From: Lachnospiraceae bacterium UBA2868 | Lineage (GTDB): Bacteria; Bacillota_A; Clostridia; Lachnospirales; Lachnospiraceae | Length of the DNA: 13,364 nt | NCBI GenBank assembly: GCA_002350465.1 | Contig: DEEW01000049.1 | Coordinates: 19,782-33,145 of the forward strand | Reading direction: 5' to 3' | Part shown: one piece after another, positions 1-6,755 of the stretch | How the letters are laid out: every line of letters begins with the position of its first letter | Numbering within the stretch: the stretch's first letter is position 1 | Notes under the pieces: model-generated | What the model was told of the DNA's origin: nothing | Database searches by the model: none | What the model saw: the letters and a program-made list of their open reading frames with translations, nothing else | Translations under genes and position numbers: made by a program

Positions 1-720
1 CCCGAAATGGTTATGAGTGCCTTATCGGAAAGTATAACCGGCAGAGCGATGGGCAGTGGTGCAATAAGTGTTGAAGCGGTAAATATACGTGATTATGCCA
101 ACAACAAGCATAATAAAGTAGATGACTATACATACGGTGGCGGAGCAGGCATGCTCATGCAGGCTGATCCGGTGTACCTGTGTTACGAAGATATAACAAA
201 GAATATATCCACACCGCCGCGTGTTGTCTACCTGACTCCGCAGGGCAGTACTTTTGACCAGAGTATGGCCGAAGAGTTCTCACATGAAGAAGATCTGATC
301 CTTCTGTGCGGGCACTATGAAGGAATAGACGAAAGGGTACTTGAAGAGATTGTAACCGATTACGTTTCGATAGGTGATTATGTGCTTACCGGCGGCGAAT
401 TGGCAGCCATGGTAGTTGTGGACGCTGTATCGAGATTATGTCCCGGTGTATTATCGAATTCGGATTCCCCGGAGAATGAATCATTTTCCGACGGACTTCT
501 TGAGTATCCGCAGTATTCCAGACCTGAGGTGTGGCATGAGAAAAGGGTACCGGAGATTCTTCTTAGCGGAGACCATGCAAAGGTTGATGCATGGAGACAT
601 GAAAAGGCACTTGAGCGTACCATGGACAGAAGATTTGATCTGTACAAAAAATATGTGCAGTCACACCCGGAGGAATTTGTTCCCAAAAAGCCGCGGCGTA
701 AAAAGAAGAAAAAGGATTAA
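1..720 (+). CDS. trmD: tRNA (guanine-N1-)-methyltransferase TrmD, 5' end outside the window
   Basis: TrmD methylates G37 next to the anticodon of certain tRNAs using S-adenosylmethionine, which prevents +1 frameshifting; it acts as a cytoplasmic dimer. The reading frame is open from base 1 (it begins Pro-Glu-Met-Val, the family's FPEMV region), so the true start lies only a few codons upstream and the ATG at 7 is internal. Visible family motifs, numbered from that ATG, are VDDYTYGGGAGM (about 38-49), the knot-forming LLCGHYEGIDERV and YVSIGDYVLTGGE stretches, and the ESFSDGLLEYPQYSRP loop. The C-terminus ends in a very basic tail (KKPRRKKKKKD). The gene precedes rplS as in the common rpsP-rimM-trmD-rplS operon. 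Identity is certain; only the missing N-terminus limits it. Confidence 0.97.
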   Translation, partial: PEMVMSALSESITGRAMGSGAISVEAVNIRDYANNKHNKVDDYTYGGGAGMLMQADPVYLCYEDITKNISTPPRVVYLTPQGSTFDQSMAEEFSHEEDLILLCGHYEGIDERVLEEIVTDYVSIGDYVLTGGELAAMVVVDAVSRLCPGVLSNSDSPENESFSDGLLEYPQYSRPEVWHEKRVPEILLSGDHAKVDAWRHEKALERTMDRRFDLYKKYVQSHPEEFVPKKPRRKKKKKD

Positions 721-770
721 CCCTTGCAATTGCAAGATGCTTATGTTAATATATCAAAGTTGTTATAAAA

Positions 771-806
771 GACGGTCCTCTGCCTTGTTTGTAAGTTAAG
801 AACGTC
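771..806 (+). ncRNA. Candidate ribosomal protein L19 leader (cis-regulatory structure)
   Basis: The 107 bp between trmD and rplS contains a foldable element. GACG (771-774) can pair with CGTC (803-806). Inside it a small hairpin pairs 784-787 with 792-795 around the loop TTTG. The flanks GGTCCTCTGCC and GTTAAGAACGTCC resemble what I recall of the Firmicute L19 leader family, which sits just ahead of rplS and is thought to mediate feedback by L19. The pairing is visible in the sequence; the family assignment is from memory and position and was not tested with a covariance model. Confidence 0.45.
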
Positions 807-827
807 CGGATCAATAGGAGGAATGAA

Positions 828-1175
828 ATGAACAACATTATCAAAGAAATCGAACAGGAACAGTTAAAAGAATCCACTCCCGAATTTGCTATCGGTGATA
901 CCGTTAAGGTTTACGGTAAGATCAAGGAAGGTAACAGGGAGAGAGTTCAGGTATTTGAAGGTACTGTTATTAAACGTCAGGGCGGATCAAACAGGGAGAC
1001 ATTCACTGTCCGCAAGAATTCAAACGGTGTAGGTGTGGAAAAGACATGGCCGCTTCACTCACCTAATGTAGAGAAGATCGAGGTAGTAAGACGCGGTAAG
1101 GTTCGCAGGGCTAAGCTCTTCTACTTAAGAGAACGTTCGGGCAAGAGTGCTAAAGTTAAAGAACTCATTCGCTGA
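828..1175 (+). CDS. rplS: 50S ribosomal protein L19
   Basis: L19 is a large-subunit protein located near the interface with the 30S subunit. The 115-residue product matches the family's usual length and carries its signatures: [16 protein letters not shown] near residues 20-35, the [15 protein letters not shown] stretch, [46 protein letters not shown] towards the end (shown here only as a region), and strongly basic composition. The ATG start is fixed by an excellent AGGAGG at 816-821 with 6 bases of spacing. It lies 107 bp after trmD, probably in the same transcript, with a candidate autoregulatory leader between them and an intrinsic terminator 15 bp after the stop. Identification is secure. 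Confidence 0.98.
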   Translation: MNNIIKEIEQEQLKESTPEFAIGDTVKVYGKIKEGNRERVQVFEGTVIKRQGGSNRETFTVRKNSNGVGVEKTWPLHSPNVEKIEVVRRGKVRRAKLFYLRERSGKSAKVKELIR

Positions 1176-1190
1176 CAGGAAGTTTATTTG

Positions 1191-1224
1191 GAAGCACTTG
1201 CATATGCAGGTGCTTCTTGTTTTA
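1191..1224 (+). terminator. Intrinsic terminator after rplS
   Basis: GAAGCACTTGC (1191-1201) pairs with GCAGGTGCTTC (1206-1216) around the loop ATAT, an 11 bp stem with one T-G wobble. It is followed directly by TTGTTTTA. It lies 15 bp after the rplS stop and should end the trmD-rplS transcript. Partial read-through into lepB cannot be excluded. Confidence 0.88.
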
Positions 1225-1260
1225 TCGTAAACAAACAGTATTTGTTCCGTACAAGGATAA

Positions 1261-1266
1261 AAGGGG
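1261..1266 (+). promoter_or_regulatory. Ribosome binding site fixing a TTG start for the first lepB
   Basis: AAGGGG lies 8 bases before the TTG at 1275. An in-frame TAA occupies 1272-1274, directly before the TTG, so translation cannot begin further upstream. No in-frame ATG occurs in the N-terminal part before the membrane segment. Confidence 0.7.
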
Positions 1267-1274
1267 AACGGTAA

Positions 1275-1877
1275 TTGGCAAGGAGACGTTCAAAAAAATC
1301 AGGCGGACCCACGCTTTCATATATCAATCACGAAAAAAGCTTCAATGTAAACATTCTCTATCAGGTGCTGCAATGGGTTTTTCTTGTTTTTATTGCGGTG
1401 TTTTTGGGAATTGCGGTTATTTACGCCTTCGGGATTAGGGCAAGTGTTGTCGGTGATTCCATGGAACCTGCACTCTCAAACGGCCAGGAGGTGCTGATAA
1501 ACAAGATAGCATACCAGTTTTCTGCTCCGAAGCAGGGGGATGTAATAGTATTTCGACCGAACGGCAACGAGAATGCCCATCTGTCTGTAAAGAGAGTTGT
1601 TGCCACTCCGGGGGATACGGTTCAGATCATCCAGGGAAAAGTCGTTATAAACGGTGCGGTATATGTCGGTGACAGGGCAGATGATACCAAGGATGCGGGA
1701 GTAGCCGCATCAGAGATTGTTCTCGGACCGGATGAGTATTTTGTACTTGGTGATAACAGACGAAGTTCCGAAGACTCCAGAAGTGCAAATATCGGGAATA
1801 TCAGCAGAGGAATGATCGAGGGCAAGGCATGGTATCACATGAAGGGAAAGAACAGCGAAGCGGGGAGGATTGAATAA
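1275..1877 (+). CDS. lepB: Signal peptidase I (first of two)
   Basis: Type I signal peptidase, which removes signal peptides from exported proteins at the outer face of the membrane using a Ser/Lys dyad. The 200-residue product has a basic N-terminus (MARRRSKKS), one membrane segment at about 31-52, then box B VVGDSMEPAL with catalytic Ser62, box D VKRVVATPGDTV with catalytic Lys106, and box E LGDNRRSSEDSR (158-169). This is the single-span, N-in layout usual for Gram-positive SipS-type enzymes. The start is TTG, chosen because a stop codon is immediately upstream and AAGGGG precedes it. It follows the rplS terminator, so it should have its own promoter, which I could not place with confidence. 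Its TAA overlaps the rbgA ATG by one base, which suggests translational coupling. Confidence 0.95.
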   Translation: MARRRSKKSGGPTLSYINHEKSFNVNILYQVLQWVFLVFIAVFLGIAVIYAFGIRASVVGDSMEPALSNGQEVLINKIAYQFSAPKQGDVIVFRPNGNENAHLSVKRVVATPGDTVQIIQGKVVINGAVYVGDRADDTKDAGVAASEIVLGPDEYFVLGDNRRSSEDSRSANIGNISRGMIEGKAWYHMKGKNSEAGRIE

Positions 1878-2719
1878 TGCAGGTACAGTGGTATCCCGGC
1901 CATATGACGAAGGCCAAGAGGATGATGCTTGAGGATATTAAGCTGATAGACCTTGTTATTGAACTGATTGATGCCCGTGTTCCCACATCTTCACGAAATC
2001 CCGATATCGATGAGATAGCAAAGGGAAAATCACGTCTTGCGGTGCTGAACAAATCCGATCTTGCTGATCCTCGTAAAAATGATGAATGGCTTAAGTATTA
2101 TCAAAATAAAGGTACTCCCGCACTTCTTGTGGACTCCAGAAACAGAACCGGATTTGCTCCGATCGGTAAGGCTATTGAAGAGGCTTGCAGAGTCAAAATA
2201 GAGCGTGACAGAAAGAGGGGAATAATAAACAGACCGGTAAGAGCCATGGTCGTAGGAATTCCCAATGTTGGTAAATCAACGTTTATTAATTCTATGTGCA
2301 AAAAGGCAAGTGCCAAGACTGGAAATAAGCCCGGGGTCACAAAGGGCAAGCAGTGGATCAATCTTAATAAAAACGTTGAACTGCTGGACACTCCCGGAAT
2401 ACTGTGGCCACGGTTTGATAATGAACTGACGGGGATGCATCTTGCATTTATAGGTTCCATCAGTGATGAAATAGTTGATGAAGTTGAGCTTGCCATTGAA
2501 CTTATGAATTATCTGAAAAAGTCATATGTGGGCGTTCTCTTTAACAGATATGAGGTTGATGAGAGTAAGGAAACACCGGTTATCTTAAACGATATAGCTA
2601 TAAAAAGAGGCTGTCTGAAAAAAGGAAACGAGACTGATTATTCCAAGGCGGCAAATATACTGCTTGATGATTTTAGATCAGGCAAGCTTGGCAGAATAAC
2701 GATCGAAGATCCTGAATAA
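1877..2719 (+). CDS. rbgA: Ribosome biogenesis GTPase RbgA (YlqF)
   Basis: RbgA is a circularly permuted GTPase that promotes late assembly of the 50S subunit, helping to incorporate proteins such as L16. The 280-residue length is normal. The permuted motif order is visible: QWYPGHM at 4-10 (His9 is the conserved catalytic-region histidine), G4 NKSD at 58-61, then G1 GIPNVGKST at 127-135, the PGVTKG switch at 152-157, and G3 DTPG at 171-174. A helical C-terminal RNA-binding-type domain follows. The ATG overlaps the TAA of the upstream signal peptidase. The position shortly after rplS matches Bacillus ylqF, except that a lepB gene is inserted on each side. Identity is secure. Confidence 0.97.
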   Translation: MQVQWYPGHMTKAKRMMLEDIKLIDLVIELIDARVPTSSRNPDIDEIAKGKSRLAVLNKSDLADPRKNDEWLKYYQNKGTPALLVDSRNRTGFAPIGKAIEEACRVKIERDRKRGIINRPVRAMVVGIPNVGKSTFINSMCKKASAKTGNKPGVTKGKQWINLNKNVELLDTPGILWPRFDNELTGMHLAFIGSISDEIVDEVELAIELMNYLKKSYVGVLFNRYEVDESKETPVILNDIAIKRGCLKKGNETDYSKAANILLDDFRSGKLGRITIEDPE

Positions 2720-2753
2720 CAAATGAAATTAAACCCTTTTCCGGGAGAGCCAG

Positions 2754-3299
2754 ATGAAAAAAGGAAAGAAGAAAAAGAAAACGGGCGGTATTGTTCGAGG
2801 TATTTTGGACACAGGTGTTTTTATACTGACTGTTCTTATTATAGCATTTGTTATGTCGAGATATGTTGTCCGGCGTGTAAAGGTTCACAATCATTCTATG
2901 GAGCATACTCTCGAAGAGGGCGATAGTGTCATCATAGATAAGCTTACATACAGATTCCGGGATCCCGAAAGATATGAGATCATAGTGTTTAAGCAGAAGG
3001 GAACGGGAGAGGATTTAATAAAGCGTGTTATCGGACTGCCATTTGAAACCGTACAGATAGTTGAAGGAGAATTCTATATAGACGGAGAGAAGATCGAGGA
3101 TGTGGAGGGACTGGACAAACCGGAATATGCCGGATTGGCCGAAAACCCGGTTGAACTTTCGGTGGGTGAATACTTTGTAGTCGGAGATAACAGAAAGGAA
3201 AGTATAGATTCCCGATATGACGAAGTCGGTGTAGTTACCTCCACAAGAATAACGGGCAGAATGTTATTTAAACTGGGACGGCTGAAAAATGATAACTAG
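2754..3299 (+). CDS. Signal peptidase I-like protein (second, divergent copy)
   Basis: A second S26 type I signal peptidase of 181 residues. It has a lysine-rich N-terminus (MKKGKKKKK), one membrane segment at about 17-35, box B VHNHSMEHTL with predicted catalytic Ser48, box D LIKRVIGLPFETV with Lys90, and box E VGDNRKESIDSR. Ser and Lys of the dyad and the GDNR..S.DSR box are kept, so it may be active. Two positions differ from the usual pattern: the Pro normally three residues after the Ser is His51, and the Gly after GLP is Phe97. The ATG follows GGGAGAG at 2743-2749. The gene begins 34 bp after rbgA, and its last 11 bases overlap the start of rnhB. Substrates could differ from those of the first copy; that is inference. 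Confidence 0.9.
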   Translation: MKKGKKKKKTGGIVRGILDTGVFILTVLIIAFVMSRYVVRRVKVHNHSMEHTLEEGDSVIIDKLTYRFRDPERYEIIVFKQKGTGEDLIKRVIGLPFETVQIVEGEFYIDGEKIEDVEGLDKPEYAGLAENPVELSVGEYFVVGDNRKESIDSRYDEVGVVTSTRITGRMLFKLGRLKNDN

Positions 3300-4047
3300 T
3301 ATTAGTGAAATCAAAGATGAATATAACAGACTTCAGGAAGGCGAGTTCTCGGACTTTATAAAGAAGTATTCCGATGACGGAAGAAGCGGGGTGGCGGCAC
3401 TTGTGAAAAAGGCTGCTGCAAAGATTGAAAAGTATGAGGCCGAACTTGCGAGAACAGAACGCATGTTATCCTATGAGAAAGAGTACAGCGAATACTCTGC
3501 TATATGCGGGATAGATGAAGCCGGAAGAGGACCTCTGGCCGGTCCTGTTGTTGCCGGGGCTGTTATTCTGCCTGTGGAAGACAGAATACTGTATTTAAAT
3601 GATTCAAAACAGCTTTCGGCCGCCAAACGTGACGAACTTTATGATATTATATATTCAAGAGCTGTTGCTGTTTCGGTTGGTATAGTGGATCACGACCGTA
3701 TCGATGAGATTAACATACTGCAGGCAACCTATGAGGCAATGCGTATTGCTGTTATGAATCTATCGAAAAAACCCGATATATTATTAAACGATGCAGTTAC
3801 CATTCCGGGTATCGATATTAAGCAGGTTCCGATAATAAAAGGTGATGCTAAGAGCTGTTCAATTGCAGCTGCAAGCATTGTGGCCAAAGTAACAAGGGAC
3901 AGGATAATGGCCGAGATGGACAGAGAGTATCCGGAGTATGGATTCGCCCAGAATAAGGGATATGGATCGGCGCAGCATATAGAGGCAATTAAGAAATACG
4001 GGCCCTGCAAAATACACAGAAGAACCTTTATCGGTAATTTTATTTAG
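3289..4047 (+). CDS. rnhB: Ribonuclease HII
   Basis: RNase HII nicks RNA/DNA hybrids and single ribonucleotides embedded in DNA, beginning ribonucleotide excision repair. The 252-residue product has the roughly 70-residue N-terminal extension found in the Bacillus enzyme, then the catalytic domain starting CGIDEAGRGPLAGPV. The predicted metal-binding acids are Asp76, Glu77, Asp168 (LLNDAV) and Asp186 (KGD); the 18-residue spacing between the last two equals that of E. coli Asp108 and Asp126. LNDSKQLS, SIAAASIVAKVTRD and KYGPCKIHRRTF are further family signatures. The ATG lies inside the end of the upstream signal peptidase gene (11 bp overlap), so translation is probably coupled. The order rbgA-rnhB is conserved in Firmicutes. 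Confidence 0.97.
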   Translation: MITSISEIKDEYNRLQEGEFSDFIKKYSDDGRSGVAALVKKAAAKIEKYEAELARTERMLSYEKEYSEYSAICGIDEAGRGPLAGPVVAGAVILPVEDRILYLNDSKQLSAAKRDELYDIIYSRAVAVSVGIVDHDRIDEINILQATYEAMRIAVMNLSKKPDILLNDAVTIPGIDIKQVPIIKGDAKSCSIAAASIVAKVTRDRIMAEMDREYPEYGFAQNKGYGSAQHIEAIKKYGPCKIHRRTFIGNFI

Positions 4048-4059
4048 GCTGAGCTTGCC

Positions 4060-4064
4060 GGGAG
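4060..4064 (+). promoter_or_regulatory. Ribosome binding site choosing ATG 4070
   Basis: GGGAG sits 5 bases before the ATG at 4070. A TTG at 4055 is also in frame but would place this site inside the coding sequence and has no good site of its own. The ATG is preferred. Confidence 0.65.
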
Positions 4065-4069
4065 ACACT

Positions 4070-6112
4070 ATGCCTATAGCAATCGACGGGAATATTTCAA
4101 ACAGTGACCAGACACGAATAGGATATAATACTGCTTCTGAGAGTGTACGCGCTGTTAAGGACGGCTCATATACCGCTTCAAGGGCAGAATCTTTGTCCCA
4201 GGGGCAGACCGTGACAGGCCAGATCGTTGAAAAAGAAGGCGATCAGGTAACGATAAAGCTTGAAAATGACAGAACCATTTCCGCAAAACTTGCCGGTAAC
4301 GCTGATATTGAAGTAGGAATGAAGCTTACGTTCGAAGTGGCAAAGAGCGGGGGACAGACGGCACTGCGTCCGCTGTTTTCGAATCTGTCGGGAAGTAATG
4401 CCGCTATGAGCGCACTTCGTGCGGCAGGACTGCCGATCAACAGCACAACTATAGCCATGACCGACAAAATGATGTCGGAGAGTATGCCTGTAAACAGAAA
4501 TGCTCTTGCACAGATGTTTCGAAATGTCACATCACATTCAAATGTTTCACCCGAGTCCATTGTTCAGATGACGAAACTGAACATGCCCCTTACAGAATCC
4601 AATGTGATCCAGTTTGAAAACTATCGTAATTTTGAACACCAGATTACCGGAGACCTTCAGAATGCAGCAAACGGTGTTGCCGATATTCTCGAGGAAGCAA
4701 TCAATCTGGTTGGGCAGGATAATACTGATGCTTTCGGGCCTCTTTCGGCCGGAGAAGTGGTAAGTAAGGTTCTGGAACTGATAGATACGGACAGCCTTGA
4801 GACCATTGCACCGGATGAAGGTAATCAGGCTTTGCTGCTTCAAAACACCGATTCTGAGGGAGCGGTCACAGGTAATATATCCGGAAACGCAGGAAACACA
4901 GCGGTAGTAATGAATGAAATACTTCCGGAATCCAACGGACCGGTAGGGGGTATTATGCCGGAGGCTTCGGATCAGGCAGCGGTTAATCCGAATCTGTCAC
5001 TTACCGCGACCGAGCAGCAGACCCTTGTTTCCGACCTGCAAAGTCTTCTAATTCTTGCGGGAGAAAGCAGCGATATACATGAACCTCTTAATCCTTCCGA
5101 AATCATCACTGCCGTGAAAGAACTTGTGCAGGAGTATCCTCCCGATGATATTAAAGTGGTTCAGGCGGAACTTGCAGCGTATTCCGAGGAAAGCAATGCA
5201 GGAACCGAAGAAGGAAACCTTTTAAATGCAGCAAGGTCAGATATAAACAACCTTCGAAACGAAAATCCGGATGCAGCCAATCCCGATTCAGCCAATCCCG
5301 ATGCAGCCAATCCTGATGCAGCCAGTCACGAGAGCGCTGCTGCAAACCGGCAGGAGGTCGCACGGCAGCAGCCCCATACCGTATCAACAGTTACCGGGGA
5401 GCAGGATCCCGAATTAACGGAAAAAACAGTTAAGGCACAAATACATGAAAAGCTGAACGGGTTGCTCAAATCCGATGAGTTTTCAAAACTTGTCAAGGAT
5501 TCCGTCAAAGCCCAGATGTCCATAAAACCTGAGGATGTAGCAAATCCGGGTAAGATAGAGGAGTTGTATGAAAGGATTCAAAGGACAGCCGGACGCATCA
5601 GCCAGTTTATGGAGAGTATAGCAAGACCGGATTCTCCTGTTGCCGCGTCCGCCCAGGGACTTTCCGATAATGTTAGTTTCATGAATCAGCTTAATGAATT
5701 CGTCAATTATGTACAGCTTCCGCTCAAGATGGCCGGAGAGGACGCGAACGGAGAGCTGTATGTATATACAAATAAAAAGAGTCTTGCCAACAAGGACGGT
5801 AACTTTTCGGCTCTTCTGCATTTGGATATGGAACATCTCGGACCTATGGATGTTTATGTTACAATGCGTGACTATACGAAAGTAAATACAAATTTCTATC
5901 TCGAAAGTGAGGAAATGCTTGATTTTATCTCCGCTCATATTGATGAACTCACAAGGCGGCTCACTGAAAAAGGTTATAATACCAGCACAAAAGTAACCCA
6001 GAAGGAACCCGGGAAGCCGGTAACTCCCATCACGGACGAGTTCACCAAGGAAGAAGCAAGCACTGCGGCTCCGGTAACAGTGGCAAGGATGCGATTTGAC
6101 GTCAGGGCATAG
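4070..6112 (+). CDS. FliK-like flagellar hook-length control domain protein (YlqG position)
   Basis: A 680-residue protein whose C-terminal part, about residues 545-655, looks like the flagellar hook-length control domain: YVQLPLKMAG, GELYVYTNKKSL, LLHLDMEHLGPMDVYVTM and a final helical stretch ending in a long-helix LTRRLTEKGYN segment. Near residues 43-90 there is a small beta-rich region (GQTVTGQIVEKEGDQVTIKL, then LEVGMKLTFEV-like) typical of related clostridial FliK-like proteins. The middle is acidic, Ala/Asn/Glu-rich and low in complexity, with a four-copy NPDAA repeat at about 399-418. No signal peptide or membrane segment is seen. It follows rnhB by 22 bp and ends one base before the FhlB gene, matching Bacillus rnhB-ylqG-ylqH. 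A true FliK measures hook length and switches export specificity; whether this one does is unproven. Start chosen at ATG 4070 by its ribosome binding site. Confidence 0.75.
   Translation: MPIAIDGNISNSDQTRIGYNTASESVRAVKDGSYTASRAESLSQGQTVTGQIVEKEGDQVTIKLENDRTISAKLAGNADIEVGMKLTFEVAKSGGQTALRPLFSNLSGSNAAMSALRAAGLPINSTTIAMTDKMMSESMPVNRNALAQMFRNVTSHSNVSPESIVQMTKLNMPLTESNVIQFENYRNFEHQITGDLQNAANGVADILEEAINLVGQDNTDAFGPLSAGEVVSKVLELIDTDSLETIAPDEGNQALLLQNTDSEGAVTGNISGNAGNTAVVMNEILPESNGPVGGIMPEASDQAAVNPNLSLTATEQQTLVSDLQSLLILAGESSDIHEPLNPSEIITAVKELVQEYPPDDIKVVQAELAAYSEESNAGTEEGNLLNAARSDINNLRNENPDAANPDSANPDAANPDAASHESAAANRQEVARQQPHTVSTVTGEQDPELTEKTVKAQIHEKLNGLLKSDEFSKLVKDSVKAQMSIKPEDVANPGKIEELYERIQRTAGRISQFMESIARPDSPVAASAQGLSDNVSFMNQLNEFVNYVQLPLKMAGEDANGELYVYTNKKSLANKDGNFSALLHLDMEHLGPMDVYVTMRDYTKVNTNFYLESEEMLDFISAHIDELTRRLTEKGYNTSTKVTQKEPGKPVTPITDEFTKEEASTAAPVTVARMRFDVRA
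5264..5323 (+). repeat. Four tandem 15 bp units encoding NPD(A/S)A
   Basis: Units start at 5264, 5279, 5294 and 5309. Each is AAT-CCN-GAT-(GCA or TCA)-GCC, encoding Asn-Pro-Asp-Ala/Ser-Ala. The units differ at the third base of the Pro codon and at the fourth codon. They lie in the low-complexity middle of the FliK-like protein and keep the frame whatever the copy number. Confidence 0.95.
6104..6107 (+). promoter_or_regulatory. Ribosome binding site choosing ATG 6114
   Basis: AGGG lies 6 bases before the ATG at 6114, within the last codons of the FliK-like gene. It favours ATG 6114 over the in-frame TTG at 6096, which would add six residues unlike the family. Confidence 0.55.
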
Positions 6113-6113
6113 A

Positions 6114-6398
6114 ATGGCAGAAGAAGAGAAGAAGAAAATCAAACAGGCTGTAGCCATTGAATATGATCCTAATGATATGGCGCCCAAGATCGTAGCCACC
6201 GGCCGCGGAAAAGTGGCAGAGAGGATCATAGAGCAGGCAAAGGAAAACGATGTCCCGATACATGAGGATGAAAAACTTGCCGGGACACTTTCAAAGCTTG
6301 ATATAGGTGAGTATATTCCTCCGGAACTCTATGAAGTTGTGGCGGAGATACTTGTATTTGTCGACAATATGGAGAAGATAAGATCCAAGCTGAAGTAG
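6114..6398 (+). CDS. Stand-alone FlhB/EscU C-terminal-domain protein (FhlB, YlqH-like)
   Basis: A 94-residue protein matching only the cytoplasmic C-terminal part of FlhB, the export-gate protein of flagellar type III secretion that switches substrate class. After a short basic start it reads AVAIEYDPNDMAPKIVATGRGKVAERI, then AKENDVPIHEDEKLAGTLSKLDIGEYIPPELYEVVAEIL, the same order as the FlhB domain. The NPTH autocleavage site and all transmembrane helices of full FlhB are absent. It lies one base after the FliK-like gene and before yraN, the arrangement of Bacillus ylqG-ylqH. FlhB and FliK partner physically in flagellar systems, so a functional link between these neighbours is a reasonable inference, but their role is not known to me. 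Confidence 0.88.
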   Translation: MAEEEKKKIKQAVAIEYDPNDMAPKIVATGRGKVAERIIEQAKENDVPIHEDEKLAGTLSKLDIGEYIPPELYEVVAEILVFVDNMEKIRSKLK

Positions 6399-6401
6399 TG
6401 C

Positions 6402-6755
6402 ATGAATAAAAGAAAACTGGGATTTGCAAAAGAAGATGAGGCTGCCGGATTTCTTACGGAATGCGGTCTTAAGATTTTGGAACTCAACTATTCGAACAGA
6501 TTCGGTGAGATAGATATAATAGCAAAGGATGGGGATTTTACGGTTTTTGTCGAGGTAAAGTACAGAAAAAACGCCTCTTCGGGTCATCCCGAAGAGGCGG
6601 TAAGTATTTCAAAAGCCAGAACGATCTCAAAAGTAGCCGATTATTACAGGACGTGTAAAAAACTTACGGATGCATCACCTGTGAGATTCGATGTTGTGGC
6701 AATAGAAGGTGAAACTATCAAATGGTATAAAAACGCATTTTCCTATACCCGTTAG
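6402..6755 (+). CDS. yraN: YraN family (UPF0102) nuclease-fold protein
   Basis: A 117-residue protein of the UPF0102/YraN family, which has a PD-(D/E)XK endonuclease-like fold and no firmly settled role; it is often found beside rnhB and processing genes. The core motif is visible: Glu13 in an early helix, NRFGEIDIIA with Asp38, VFVEVKYR with Glu51 and Lys53, then GHPEEAVSISKARTI in place of the common GxPxEAVxxxKxxxI. The ATG at 6402 is 3 bp after the FhlB stop and has only a weak ribosome binding site, so coupling is likely. The codons for residues 57-66 also form a perfect hairpin that appears to be the terminator of the opposing prs gene, and the final 4 bases overlap the prs 3' end. Confidence 0.93.
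   Translation: MNKRKLGFAKEDEAAGFLTECGLKILELNYSNRFGEIDIIAKDGDFTVFVEVKYRKNASSGHPEEAVSISKARTISKVADYYRTCKKLTDASPVRFDVVAIEGETIKWYKNAFSYTR
6566..6599 (-). terminator. Intrinsic terminator for prs, embedded in yraN
   Basis: CGCCTCTTCGGG (6572-6583) is the exact complement of CCCGAAGAGGCG (6588-6599), giving a 12 bp perfect GC-rich stem with a 4-base loop. On the + strand six A (6566-6571) precede it, so on the - strand the hairpin is followed directly by TTTTTT. That is a textbook intrinsic terminator for transcription coming leftward from prs, about 150 bp after the prs stop. The + strand side lacks a T run (GTAAGTATTTC follows), so it should not end yraN mRNA. Confidence 0.85.

Noticed and set aside
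764..769. TATAAA with TGT ahead, an extended -10-like site before rplS
   Set aside because: It would start transcription inside the candidate L19 leader and its -35 (TTATGT) is poor; rplS is more likely read from the upstream operon promoter.
1230..1246. Inverted repeat AACAAA-N5-TTTGTT before the first lepB
   Set aside because: Only 6 bp AT-rich arms, with no clear promoter beside it; too likely by chance to call an operator.
5483..6229. A 248-codon open frame on the - strand opposite the end of the FliK-like gene and the start of the FhlB gene
   Set aside because: It overlaps conserved domains on the + strand, has no recognisable family or ribosome binding site, and reads like a low-complexity shadow.
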